Source of the DNA: Gemmatimonas sp.
Lineage (GTDB): Bacteria > Gemmatimonadota > Gemmatimonadetes > Gemmatimonadales > Gemmatimonadaceae
Direction: 5' to 3'
NCBI RefSeq assembly: GCF_031426495.1
Contig: NZ_JANPLK010000051.1
Span: 100,534 to 164,533, forward strand
Length of the DNA: 64,000 nt
In this document: positions 33,231-42,078 of the stretch, piece by piece
Position numbering within the stretch: the first letter of the stretch is position 1
How the letters are laid out: each line of letters starts with the position of its first letter
Notes under the pieces: generated by a model
What the model saw: only the letters and a program-made list of their open reading frames with translations
Databases searched by the model: none
Told to the model about the DNA's origin: nothing
Translations under genes and position numbers: made by a program

Positions 33231-33373
33231 TGCCCGAACTGAACACGCAGCTGATCGTCGTCGCGCTGATCGTGGCCGGCGCGCTGTTCTTCGTGGGGCG
33301 ACGCGCGTGGCGCTCGCTGGCTGCGGCGCGCAAACCAAAGAGCGGCTGCGGATCCGACTGCGGCTGCGGATAA
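33227..33373 (+). CDS. FeoB-associated Cys-rich membrane peptide
   Basis: 48 residues with one helix (LIVVALIVAGALFFVG) followed by a basic linker and a C-terminal SGCGSDCGCG motif. The ATG overlaps the feoB stop. Small Cys-rich single-pass proteins at this position are known as FeoB-associated (FeoC-like or FeoB-Cys) proteins. The cysteines may bind iron or gate FeoB (inference). Confidence 0.85.
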   Translation: MMPELNTQLIVVALIVAGALFFVGRRAWRSLAAARKPKSGCGSDCGCG

Positions 33374-33392
33374 CGTCGCGCGGCAAGACGCG

Positions 33393-34097
33393 TTAGCGAA
33401 GTTCGGCGGCGATGCCGGTCCAGGCGTCATCGGCCGCCGCGAACACACCACGCACCGTCTCCACCCATCGCCGCCAGTCGGCGATGCGCGTGTCGAGCGC
33501 GCCACCGCGCAGCGCATCACCCGCCAGTCCCATGATCTCGATGGCGGAAAACACGGGCGCTGCTTCCTCTTCGAGGGCCGCTTCCACGGCGCGCTGCTCG
33601 GCTGGATCACCGGGGGCTTTTGACGCCGCGATCTCGGCGATGGCCCGTTCAATCTCCGTGGTGAGCGTGCGGGCATCGAGCAGCATCACCTGACGCGCTG
33701 GATCGCTCACGCCTTCCACCGAGCGGCGCGCGGCCAGGAACGGCGCGAACCAGCGATCATGCGCGGCGACTGGCGTGCCGCGCGACGAACCGAGCGACTT
33801 GAGTCCGCGCGTGAGCTCGGGCATCGCACAGGCGCGATCGAGCAGCTGTAACCCGAGCGGCCGGAGCTGATCATCGCCGCTGAGCTCCAGCACGTCGTTG
33901 CTGACGAGATACACGGTGAGTGACGACGCGCCGCCGGCGATGCCCTCGATGCCACTCAGCGACAGTCGCCACGGCGAGGCATCCAGCCAAGCCAGCACGA
34001 GCGTCTCCTGATCGAGCGTGACACTGGCCGACGCGTCGATCTCGCGACCACGCACGATGCCGACGACGCGCGCCTGCGCCGTGATGACCGAGGTCAT
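33393..34097 (-). CDS. Hypothetical protein with PH-like N-terminal region
   Basis: 234 residues, no signal peptide. Residues about 5-85 are predicted beta-rich (ARVVGIVRGREIDASASVTLDQETLVLAW, then SSLTVYLVSNDVLELSGDD) and resemble a PH-like/bPH domain by pattern only. The rest is helical and Ala/Glu-rich. The start ATG overlaps the HAD gene's TGA (TGATG), so it is translationally coupled to it. The stop is 20 nt from the end of the Feo operon, which runs toward it. Function unknown. Confidence 0.65.
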   Translation of the reverse strand: MTSVITAQARVVGIVRGREIDASASVTLDQETLVLAWLDASPWRLSLSGIEGIAGGASSLTVYLVSNDVLELSGDDQLRPLGLQLLDRACAMPELTRGLKSLGSSRGTPVAAHDRWFAPFLAARRSVEGVSDPARQVMLLDARTLTTEIERAIAEIAASKAPGDPAEQRAVEAALEEEAAPVFSAIEIMGLAGDALRGGALDTRIADWRRWVETVRGVFAAADDAWTGIAAELR

Positions 34098-34789
34098 CAG
34101 GCGAGGATCGCGGACACGACGGCGTCGGTGTCGGCGAGGTTGGTGAACACGGCCGCAGGAGTGTGCGCGGCCAGATCATCTGTGCTGTATCGACCAGTCG
34201 CCACACCGATTGCGCGCACGCCGAGCGAGCGTCCGCAGTGAATATCCGCGGGCGTGTCACCGATGATCACCATGCGGTCACCGGCGATGTCGAGACCGAG
34301 CAGGTCGAGGGCGCGACGCTGCGCGACCGCGGGCAGTTGCGGACGCTCTTCATGATCGCATCCGAAGGCATTCACCCGGAACTGGTCGAAGTCGACCTGC
34401 ACCGCGTTCAGCTTGGCACGGGCTCCACGCTCGATGTTGCCCGTGAGCAAGCCCAGGGTGACATCGCTCGTGCCGCGCAGCGCCTCGAGCAGCGGTAAAA
34501 TCCCTTCACACAACCGGGCCGGCGTAGCGCCTTCCCGCGTGAGTTCGCTGTTAAGTCCGTGCACGTACTCGTTGAGCAGGTCGTCGAGCCGGCTGGAGAT
34601 CGTGGCGTCGGTGAAGCCGGCCTCGCGCATCTGTTCGCGCGCGATCTGCCGGTCGGTCTTGCCGTCGTAGCGATAGCTGGTATCACCGGTCGTGCCGAAC
34701 ACGCGCAACAAGGCGTTCTCCATGGCTCGGCGGCCAGCGCCGTCGGACCAGAGCAGCGTGCCATCGATATCGAACAAAACGAGCTTCAC
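34097..34789 (-). CDS. HAD-superfamily hydrolase (phosphatase-like)
   Basis: 230 residues from a GTG start. The active site is complete: motif I LVLFDIDGTLLWSDG (nucleophile Asp7 and Asp9), motif II LGLLTGNIERGARAKL (Thr), a cap domain, and motif III/IV VIIGDTPADIHCGRSLGVRAIGVATG. Substrate is unknown; the closest general type is phosphoglycolate phosphatase-like. The start overlaps the EamA transporter stop (GTGA). Contrast this intact copy with the nucleophile-lacking HAD at 61761. Confidence 0.88.
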   Translation of the reverse strand: MKLVLFDIDGTLLWSDGAGRRAMENALLRVFGTTGDTSYRYDGKTDRQIAREQMREAGFTDATISSRLDDLLNEYVHGLNSELTREGATPARLCEGILPLLEALRGTSDVTLGLLTGNIERGARAKLNAVQVDFDQFRVNAFGCDHEERPQLPAVAQRRALDLLGLDIAGDRMVIIGDTPADIHCGRSLGVRAIGVATGRYSTDDLAAHTPAAVFTNLADTDAVVSAILA

Positions 34790-35748
34790 GAGGTCTGGAC
34801 TGAGGATGAAACGGAAGCGGCGCGTTCCGCGAGCGGTCTCGCGTGTGCCGTGCGCGACAGCAGCAGTCCCGCCATGATGAGCGCGGCACCGAGTATCTGC
34901 CACACGGTGGGCTGCTCGCCCAGCATAAGCCAGGCAAAGGCAATCGCGACGATAGGCTGGAGGTTGCCGTACATGGCGGTGCGCGTGGCGCCGAGCACGC
35001 GTACCCCGCGATAGAACAGCAGATACGCCACGACCAGCGCCCCGATGCCGGCATACGTCACCGCGCCCCACTCCACCAGCGACACAGCACCCCAATCGAG
35101 CTTGATGAGATCGGGCAGCGCGATGGACACCAGCACAAGTGCGCCGCTGGCCATGGTGATCGCCGACAAGTGCAGTGGGTGCGCGGTCTTGGTGTACGGC
35201 TGCAACAGCACGCTGAATGTCGCCCAGGCGATGCTGCCGAGCGCGATCAGTCCCGCGCCCAGCATGACGTCCCGACCGCCTTCAAAGCCCTGCGCGCTAC
35301 CCACGACGCACGCGACGCCCAGCAGCTGCAACCCGATGCCGCTCCATCCGCGAAGGGGCAGATGTTCACGTCCCAGCATGCGCGAAATGATGGCGATCCA
35401 CGCCGGTCCGGCCGCGACCACCAATGCCGCCACGCCAGCGCGTGTGCGCGACATGCCAAAAATGAAGAACAGCTGGTATAGCCCGTTCCCGATCAGGCCA
35501 AGCAGCGCTAGCGTGATGATGTCCCGGCGCGACGGCAGCTTGTCGCGCACGCACGCGGCAATCGCGAACAGCACGATCGCCGCCATCGAGACCCGCAGCC
35601 CGTTGAACGTGAGCGGCGAGAGCGTGCGGAGTCCGGCCTTCACCACGCTGTAGTTGACGCCCCAGATCAGCGACATGAGCACGAGCCCGAGATCGGTGGT
35701 CCCGAAGCCCTGGCGGGGTGCAGCAGCTGGAGTCTGAGGCAAAGTCAT
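34786..35748 (-). CDS. EamA/DMT-superfamily transporter
   Basis: 320-residue permease with about ten hydrophobic helices in two repeats of five, the DMT layout. The first repeat starts LGLVLMSLIWGVNYSVVKAGLRTLSPLTFNGLRVS and the second EWGAVTYAGIGALVVAYLLFY with VAIAFAWLMLGEQPTVWQILGAALIMAGLLL. It likely exports or takes up a small metabolite such as an amino acid; direction and substrate are not decidable. It is first of a three-gene minus-strand operon with HAD and hypothetical genes, divergent from the DUF6941-like gene. Confidence 0.9.
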   Translation of the reverse strand: MTLPQTPAAAPRQGFGTTDLGLVLMSLIWGVNYSVVKAGLRTLSPLTFNGLRVSMAAIVLFAIAACVRDKLPSRRDIITLALLGLIGNGLYQLFFIFGMSRTRAGVAALVVAAGPAWIAIISRMLGREHLPLRGWSGIGLQLLGVACVVGSAQGFEGGRDVMLGAGLIALGSIAWATFSVLLQPYTKTAHPLHLSAITMASGALVLVSIALPDLIKLDWGAVSLVEWGAVTYAGIGALVVAYLLFYRGVRVLGATRTAMYGNLQPIVAIAFAWLMLGEQPTVWQILGAALIMAGLLLSRTAHARPLAERAASVSSSVQTS

Positions 35749-35806
35749 GATCCCCGAAATCTAGGCACCGTGCGCGCAGCGGGTGGAATCCCCGCCGTGG
35801 GGCCGG

Positions 35807-35812
35807 TACCTT
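35807..35812 (+). promoter_or_regulatory. Putative -10 box for leaderless DUF6941-like gene
   Basis: TACCTT ends 6 nt before the ATG at 35819. It matches the TANNNT-5-to-7 pattern of other first genes here. Confidence 0.45.
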
Positions 35813-35818
35813 CCGCAC

Positions 35819-36244
35819 ATGCATGTCTCCTTTGCGCTCTTTGCCGACGCGGCGAATATCTCCCAAGAAGGGAAGCTGAACATCCTGGGCGTGTTCGATG
35901 CCGTCCATGTGGGTCAGCTCCCGGCCTTGCACCCCCGCGCCACCTTCGTGGTCCGCATCAAGGCCCTCCCCAGCGATGCCGGCGATCACGCCATGACGCT
36001 GCGCTGGGTCAACCCGCGCGGCGCTGAGCTGTGGGTGTCGAACGCCGAACTCTCCATCGCGCCGCCACCGCCCGGCACCACCGAACTCGACATGCCGGTG
36101 ATCGTGCAGCTCGATCTGCCGCTCGACCTCACGGGCGACTACCGCATGATCGTGGAACTGCGCGACGAAAAGCGCGGCGAAGCGCTGCTGCACGTGAAAG
36201 GGCAGCCGGTAGTTCCGGGAGCGGCTGCAGGGATGCTCTCCTGA
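35819..36244 (+). CDS. DUF6941-like protein
   Basis: 141-residue soluble protein. MHVSFALFADAANISQEGKLNILGVFDAVHV is the distinctive start, followed by a beta-rich domain (FVVRIKALPSDAGDHAMTLRWVNPRGAELW, and later DLPLDLTGDYRMIVELRDEKRGEALLHV). The family has no known function. The start at 35819 is chosen from the conserved N-terminus and the TACCTT box. The TGA stop is followed at once by array G. Confidence 0.75.
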   Translation: MHVSFALFADAANISQEGKLNILGVFDAVHVGQLPALHPRATFVVRIKALPSDAGDHAMTLRWVNPRGAELWVSNAELSIAPPPPGTTELDMPVIVQLDLPLDLTGDYRMIVELRDEKRGEALLHVKGQPVVPGAAAGMLS

Positions 36245-36435
36245 ACTGATTAACGGCGCTAAGAATCAACGGCGCTAAGAGTGAACGGCGCGAAGAATCA
36301 AAAGCGCTAAGAATCAACGGCGCAACAGCGAACCGCGCGGTGCTGAGTACTGCGTCGCAGTTTATTCTTAGCGCCGTTCACTCTTAGCGACGTTGACTCT
36401 TAGCGCTTTTTACTCTTAGCGCCGTTCGCCGTTCA
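36245..36435. repeat. Inverted array G of 16-bp units (empty)
   Basis: Lies between the convergent DUF6941-like and NlpC/P60 genes. The left arm (about 36251-36330) is 16-bp units of the type TAAGAATCAACGGCGC with variants TAAGAGTGAAC and GAAGAATCAAA. A loop of about 30 nt follows. The right arm (about 36361-36435) is the reverse-complement series (CTCTTAGCGCCGTTCA type). The NlpC stop codon TGA is the last three bases of the array. No gene lies within. Its unit family is the same as that flanking the four-helix-bundle gene at 50722-51341. Confidence 0.92.
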
Positions 36436-37191
36436 AACCGCCCGCCGTATTCCAATACCTTGCTCTTTCAGCCTCGCTGTCAGCTCGGTTTCCACGCATA
36501 CGCCGCCGCGCGCGAGCGAGCTGTGGATCATGCCGCCGTTGCCCGTGGCTATGCCGACGTGCGTGATGCGCTTGTCGTCGCGATCCGAGAAGAACAGCAG
36601 GTCTCCCGCAGCGTGCGGCGCGGACACGTCGTCGCTCACCAGGACCGTGTCCTCCGCTTGCTGCCACGCGTCGCGACGCAGTGGCACACCGTGCAGCGTG
36701 AAGATCCGCTGTACGAAGCCAGAGCAGTCCACGCCCCACGGCGAGACGCCTCCCCACAGGTAGCTGGCGCCGGTGAACAGCGAGCGTGCGCTGCGCACGA
36801 TGGCGTCGCGGTCGCGTGGGAATTGTGCGGCGCGAGCAGCGGCATCGATCGCCACGCCTTCGATCACCTCGAGCCCCTGCGCCACGCGTGCACCGAGCGG
36901 GAGGGCGCGGCGTTGTCCCTCGGCGTCACGTGCCACGCAGCCCAGCGAGATACGCCACGTGGCTTCGGTGCCGGTGAACGGCATCAGATAGCCTACGTGT
37001 GTCCAACCCTCGTAGTCGTCGGCGCCGCGCACGTGCAGCCAGTCGCCGCGGCCGTCCACCAACTGCAGCACTTCACCGGCCAGCAGTTGCGACGTGAGCG
37101 GCGCGGAGATGCGCGCGTCACTGAGGAGTGGCGCGATGGCCGATCGTACCGTGAAGCGGTCGGCGATGGAAAGCGTCAGTGCAGTGCCCAA
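36433..37191 (-). CDS. NlpC/P60 peptidoglycan endopeptidase with SH3 domains
   Basis: 252 residues. The N-terminal half has SH3b-like segments (VRSAIAPLLSDARISAPLTSQLLAGEVLQLVDGRGDWLHVRGADDYEGWTHVGYL in pieces). The C-terminal C40 peptidase has the catalytic Cys in WGGVSPWGVDCSGFVQRIF and His in KRITHVGIATGNGGMIHSS. YkfC-like enzymes cleave gamma-D-Glu to diamino-acid bonds in muropeptides. No signal peptide is evident, so it may work on imported muropeptides in the cytoplasm. The C-terminus ends exactly at array G. Confidence 0.88.
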   Translation of the reverse strand: MGTALTLSIADRFTVRSAIAPLLSDARISAPLTSQLLAGEVLQLVDGRGDWLHVRGADDYEGWTHVGYLMPFTGTEATWRISLGCVARDAEGQRRALPLGARVAQGLEVIEGVAIDAAARAAQFPRDRDAIVRSARSLFTGASYLWGGVSPWGVDCSGFVQRIFTLHGVPLRRDAWQQAEDTVLVSDDVSAPHAAGDLLFFSDRDDKRITHVGIATGNGGMIHSSLARGGVCVETELTARLKEQGIGIRRAV

Positions 37192-37224
37192 CGGAGGACT
37201 CTCAGCAAAGGGGAAGACTCGTCG

Positions 37225-38217
37225 CTATGCACGAAGATCGGCCACACCGGGAATGCCGTCGCGACCATGTGCGGTGACGACACCGCGTTCGATGGCGCGC
37301 TCGACGGCGGCACCGGCCACGGCTTCGATGCGCGCCAGCGGGACGTCATCGGCACCGGCAAAGCCGGAGATGGCCTCCAGCGGTGACGCGGCAAACAGCA
37401 CGTCTCCATCGAATGATGTACCGCACGGCGTGATGCGATGATGCATCGCAGCCGTCGAGGCGCGGGCCAACTGCGACAGCTGCGCTTTGGTGAGCGGCGC
37501 ACTCACCGCGACGAATACCAGCGTGGTGTTGCGACGCACCGAGGCCATCAGCGCGAACTCCGCCGGCGCATCCTGTCCGCGCAGCAACCGCACCGCGTCG
37601 AGAAATCCGCCATGCGCATCTCGCGCCCCGGCAATGATGCGACCCTGTTCATCGCGCACATCGCCGAAGGCATTCACCACCGCGAAGGCCGCGGCCAGCA
37701 CACCGCCACCCTCGGCTACACCGAGGCCCACCCCACCCTTCATCGCGGCGGCTGGCCCCACCGCCTTCCCCACCAGCGCGCCGGTGCCGGCTCCCACGCA
37801 CCCCTCGGCAATCGACCTGGCCGATGCGTGATCGCAGGCCGCGTAGGCCATCTCCGCCGTAGGGCGCGCATCGAAGCGGCCCAGCGGCGCCAGATCGAAG
37901 ATCACGGCTGTGGGGACGATCGGAACGACGCCGCCACCCACCGGGAAGCCGCGCCCGCGCTCTTCCATCCAGCGCATGACACCAGCCGCGGCGTCGAGCC
38001 CATAGGCCGAACCACCGGTGAACAGAATGGCATCGGTGCGATCGACCAGATGGTCGGGGTCGCACGTGGCGAGTTCGCGCGTGCCGCTCGCGCGTCCCAG
38101 CAACGCGGCGCTGCAGCGGAATGGCGTATCGATGCCGCGGATCACGCTGCATCCGGTAGCGCCGTCATGATCGGTGGCGTGTCCGATCGCCAGGCCGAGC
38201 TGCTCCCAGGGGGTCAT
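37225..38217 (-). CDS. P1/S58 family self-cleaving peptidase (NylC/DmpA-like)
   Basis: 330 residues of the N-terminal-nucleophile aminopeptidase/amidase family. Signatures are VDRTDAILFTGGSAYGLDAAAGVMRW, GCVGAGTGALVGKAVG and the precursor cleavage region SVRRNTTLVFVAV. In the NylC-like branch autocleavage falls between Asn and Thr, predicting N230/T231 here, with Thr231 as catalytic residue of the beta chain. FDGDVLFA follows as in relatives. Substrate is open (beta-amino peptides, amide oligomers or other N-terminal residues). It lies 33 nt upstream of the NlpC gene on the same strand, and a muropeptide link is possible but unproven. Confidence 0.85.
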   Translation of the reverse strand: MTPWEQLGLAIGHATDHDGATGCSVIRGIDTPFRCSAALLGRASGTRELATCDPDHLVDRTDAILFTGGSAYGLDAAAGVMRWMEERGRGFPVGGGVVPIVPTAVIFDLAPLGRFDARPTAEMAYAACDHASARSIAEGCVGAGTGALVGKAVGPAAAMKGGVGLGVAEGGGVLAAAFAVVNAFGDVRDEQGRIIAGARDAHGGFLDAVRLLRGQDAPAEFALMASVRRNTTLVFVAVSAPLTKAQLSQLARASTAAMHHRITPCGTSFDGDVLFAASPLEAISGFAGADDVPLARIEAVAGAAVERAIERGVVTAHGRDGIPGVADLRA

Positions 38218-38226
38218 CCCGGAAAG

Positions 38227-41200
38227 CTAACGCGACTCCTGGATCAGCTGGGCCACGCGGGTCTCGAGTTCGAGCAGCGTGAACGGCTTTGCCAGTACCG
38301 GTCGACCCGTCATGCGGATGAATCGGGACGCCGTGGCGCTGTGCAAGTCCCCCGTCATGAACACGACCCGACGCGCCTGATCGGGATCCCGCGACTCGAT
38401 CATCTCGTACACCTGCTCGCCGGTGAGCCCCTTCATGCGGAGATCGAGCAGAATCAGATCGTACGAGCGATCGGCCAGTAGATCGAGCGCCTCGGAACCG
38501 CCCTCGGCCACGTCCACCAGATACCCCGTATTCCGCAGGAAGCGACCGATCGCACTGCGTAGCGTGACCTCATCTTCGATCAGCAACAGCGATCGCGTGG
38601 ACGTCGGCTCCACAGTGGCCGTTGCCGAACCGTCGGTCGTCACCGGTGAGGTCACCGCTGCCATGACCGGAAACGAGAGGGTGAACGCCGCGCCCTCACC
38701 CGCGCGCGAGTGCGCCTCGAGCGAGCCGCCGTGATCGCGTACGATCGCGTGCGTGATCGTGAGGCCGAGGCCGCGGTTACCCTGCTCGGAGCGCGTCGTG
38801 AACATCGGCTCGAAGATGCGTGAAAGATGATGCGACGTGATGCCAGGGCCAGTATCACTCACCTGCACCTCCACGCCCTTGTCCCCTTCACACGTGCGCA
38901 CGCGGATGCGACGCTCACCATCGTGACCGACGAGCGCCTGCTCGGCGTTCACGAGCAGATTCGACAGAGCCTGCTGCAATTGGATCGTGTCGCCCGAAAT
39001 CGCCGGCAGGTCCTGCGCGGCGTTGAACTCCACTTCGATGTCGTGCGCGCGCAAGCCGTAGCCGTGCACATCGATGACGCGTCGGATCAGCGCGTTCACA
39101 TCGACGAGGCTTCGCTCACCGGCGGTGTGCGGCGCCTCGCCGGTCGAGTCGAGCAGCTGCGATACGATCCGCGACGCCCGACGCGCCTGTTCACAGATCT
39201 GTTCGATCGCCTGACGATCCTGCGGCAGCATGGTGGGCGACGTGGCGTGCAACTCGGCCACCGCCAACAACGTCGCCAGTGGATTGTTCAGCTCGTTGGC
39301 CACGCGGCTCAGCGACTGTCCCACCGCCGCCATCCGCGCTTGTTGCGCGTTCGCTTCGCGCGCGATCTCCTCGTTCGTCACGTCGCGGATAATCCCGAGC
39401 GCACCCACCACTTCGCCATTCTCGTGAATCGGGGCGGTGGTGATCATGCCCATGCGAGGTCCGTTCGCGCCGACGAAGCGCAGCTGCAGCCGCCGGCGCT
39501 GGCCGGCCAGCGTCTCGGCTACCATGGTGCGCGCGATCGCCTTGTCGGCCGGGTGCACCATCGCCGCGAAGTGCTGCCCGATCACGTCCTCGCGTTGCAA
39601 ACCTGCTTCCTTGAGAAAGCCCGCGTTCACCGAAGTGAAGTGTCCGTGCAGATCACAGGTGCAGATGGCATCGGTCGCCGCTTCCACGAGTCGCATATTC
39701 AGCGATTCCGACCGTTCGCGGGCGCGGGACTCGGCTCGTCGGTCGGTGATGTCGTGCAGACAGGCAACCGTGCCCGTGACCTGACCCAGCTCGACCAGCG
39801 GCGCCGAGCTCACGCGCACCCATCGACGTTCACCGTCGGCGCGTAGCACCTCGCACTCGTACTGCTGTCCCTCCCCGTGCCTGGCCAGCCGCTCAAACCC
39901 ACGCACGCTCTCGATCCACTCGGGCGGCGTGAGGTTGGACACCGCTTCGCCCTCGAGATTCGGGCGGGAGAACAGCATGTGCGACGCCGGATTCGCGAAC
40001 GTGATGCGACCTTCGAGATCGGTGATCACGATCGCGTCCGATACGGTTTCGAGCACCTTGCGATGCCGCTCGGCCAACCGATGCGAATCCGTCACGTCGT
40101 CGAACGTGATCACACATCCGCCATCAGGGTGCGGTGCCGCGAGCAGCGAGAACAACCGTCCAGTGGCATCATCGCGCACGAGTTCGCGGGTGGGCACGCC
40201 TTCCGCCAACGCCCGGGAGATGAATCGATCGACCGCGTTCGCGTCGAGCGTATCGCTGCTACCCACCAGCGCATCTCGGAAACGGCGGCCCAGCAGCGCG
40301 GGAATCGTCGTGCCGCACAGCTCCGCCGCCCGCGAGTTGCAGCGGCTCACGGTCAGCGACTCTTCGAGCACCACGATACCGCTGGCCGTGCTGTCGAACG
40401 CCACCTTCCACTCCTGCGTGGCCTTCTCGACTTCCTCGAACAGGCGCGCATTGACGATGGCTACCGCCACCTGGTCGGCGAGGCGCTGCAGTACCTTCCC
40501 ATCCTCCTGATCGAACGGTCGCTCGCGATTCATTACCGCGATCGACCCGATCGTGCCACGCCCGGTGATGAGCGGGGCGATCACCATGCGCTGGATCGGC
40601 GCGAGGTGCTGCACCATCCGATGGAGCGCCGTTTCCGTGCTGCCTTCGTTCTGCACGATCAGCTCGTTCGATACCACGGAGCGCCCGATCACGCTGCCCG
40701 TGACGGGCAGGTGCACTCCACTGAGCACGTCGGCGGTGCCGATCGATGCCACGATGTGCAGATACTCGCCGTTCCGCAGCGCGACGCAGGCGCCTTCGAC
40801 GCCGAGCAGCGAGACGGTATGACGCAGGATCAGCCGCAGGACTTCGCCAAGCCGCAGCGACTCGCCGACCGCGCGCGCCACATCGGCCAGCGCCTCGGTG
40901 GTGCGACGTTCGCGTTCGCTCTCGGCATATCGACGCGCGTTGGCAATCGCGGTCGCCGCCTGCGAGGCCATCGTGGCTAGCACTTCCTCATCTTCCGCGG
41001 TGTAGACGTCGGCGTGCGTGGAGTGCACGGCCAGCACGCCGAGCAAGCGAATGCCCACGCGCACCGGCACCGCGAGCACCGACGTAGCCGCGCCCGATTC
41101 CCCGACCACATCGTACATCGACAGCGGCGGGATAAGTCCCGCGCGTTCGCGAGCGCGATCAGCGTCGCGATCTCCCACGCGCACCGGACGCCCCGTGCGC

Positions 41201-42015
41201 GCGACTTCCGCCACGATCCCTTCGCCCAGACGCACCGGACCACGGGCGCGTTCGACCCCGCGTACGATGCGCAGGGCGGTGGTGAGGATGTCGGCATCGA
41301 GATCAGGGATCAGCACGGCCACGCCATCGGTGCGCACGGCCAGCTGCACCTGACGCGTGAGTTCGCGCATGATCTCGTGCTCGTCAAGCGATCGCGTGAG
41401 CGAAGCGCCCGCTTCCTGCAGTCGGAGCAACCGCTCGTGTCGCTGTTCGGCCAAGGCTCGCAGCGCGTCGTAGGCGACGCGGGCCGCCAGATGCCGCGTG
41501 ATGGCACTGATGTCACGCCGACGGACCTCGCTGGGGCGACGGCCATCGCGCGGCCCAGCCAGCTTCACGATGCCGAGCAACTCACCATCGGATCCACGCA
41601 ACAGCGCGACAATCAGATCGGTGGGCAGCCAGGTGTGACCGTCTCCCGCCGGATGTGCCTCGGACCCGAAGAACTCGCGGGAGACCCACGCATCGCTGCC
41701 GTCGAGCAGGTGCAGGTCTCCTACACGGAAACGCTCCAGATGCGACAGGCGACGACGCCATACGGCACCCGGCAGCGGCTTGAGGGCGAGTTCGGTGAGC
41801 GATGCCGTTTCCGGAAGTCCAGCCCGCACGACCGACATCGGGTTCAGCGACCCATCGCGCAACGAGATCACCACCCGGTCGAACCCCATGCCGTGCAGCA
41901 GCTCCGCCGTGACATGCACGCGCGCAGCCGTCGACTCGGCGCGATCGATCGCGTCGAGAGACTCCGTCAGCGACAGCGCCGACAGACTGGAAGGAGGAGG
42001 CAGGGTTGGTGACAT
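38227..42015 (-). CDS. Hybrid sensor histidine-kinase-like protein, H-box His replaced by Asn
   Basis: 1262 residues. Approximate order: GAF (20-190), GAF (215-365), GAF (370-545), PAS (555-665), PAS (675-790), PAS (800-915), then a dimerisation segment, HATPase domain (about 1000-1130) and a receiver (about 1145-1262). The HATPase boxes look sound (NLLVNAEQAL; VSDTGPGITS; GNRGLGLTITHAIV). The receiver has phospho-Asp1191 in ILLDLRMKG and Lys in LAKPF. The H-box reads GQSLSRVANELNNPLATL, where the usual histidine before ELNNPL is Asn907, so canonical autophosphorylation should fail. A cytoplasmic integrator is suggested. No transmembrane helix is seen. Confidence 0.88.
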   Translation of the reverse strand: MSPTLPPPSSLSALSLTESLDAIDRAESTAARVHVTAELLHGMGFDRVVISLRDGSLNPMSVVRAGLPETASLTELALKPLPGAVWRRRLSHLERFRVGDLHLLDGSDAWVSREFFGSEAHPAGDGHTWLPTDLIVALLRGSDGELLGIVKLAGPRDGRRPSEVRRRDISAITRHLAARVAYDALRALAEQRHERLLRLQEAGASLTRSLDEHEIMRELTRQVQLAVRTDGVAVLIPDLDADILTTALRIVRGVERARGPVRLGEGIVAEVARTGRPVRVGDRDADRARERAGLIPPLSMYDVVGESGAATSVLAVPVRVGIRLLGVLAVHSTHADVYTAEDEEVLATMASQAATAIANARRYAESERERRTTEALADVARAVGESLRLGEVLRLILRHTVSLLGVEGACVALRNGEYLHIVASIGTADVLSGVHLPVTGSVIGRSVVSNELIVQNEGSTETALHRMVQHLAPIQRMVIAPLITGRGTIGSIAVMNRERPFDQEDGKVLQRLADQVAVAIVNARLFEEVEKATQEWKVAFDSTASGIVVLEESLTVSRCNSRAAELCGTTIPALLGRRFRDALVGSSDTLDANAVDRFISRALAEGVPTRELVRDDATGRLFSLLAAPHPDGGCVITFDDVTDSHRLAERHRKVLETVSDAIVITDLEGRITFANPASHMLFSRPNLEGEAVSNLTPPEWIESVRGFERLARHGEGQQYECEVLRADGERRWVRVSSAPLVELGQVTGTVACLHDITDRRAESRARERSESLNMRLVEAATDAICTCDLHGHFTSVNAGFLKEAGLQREDVIGQHFAAMVHPADKAIARTMVAETLAGQRRRLQLRFVGANGPRMGMITTAPIHENGEVVGALGIIRDVTNEEIAREANAQQARMAAVGQSLSRVANELNNPLATLLAVAELHATSPTMLPQDRQAIEQICEQARRASRIVSQLLDSTGEAPHTAGERSLVDVNALIRRVIDVHGYGLRAHDIEVEFNAAQDLPAISGDTIQLQQALSNLLVNAEQALVGHDGERRIRVRTCEGDKGVEVQVSDTGPGITSHHLSRIFEPMFTTRSEQGNRGLGLTITHAIVRDHGGSLEAHSRAGEGAAFTLSFPVMAAVTSPVTTDGSATATVEPTSTRSLLLIEDEVTLRSAIGRFLRNTGYLVDVAEGGSEALDLLADRSYDLILLDLRMKGLTGEQVYEMIESRDPDQARRVVFMTGDLHSATASRFIRMTGRPVLAKPFTLLELETRVAQLIQESR

Positions 42016-42078
42016 CTGACACGTGAAGACGAACGGGCAAAGGCGGTCGAAACAACATACTGCCCGGTCTGCCAGAAC

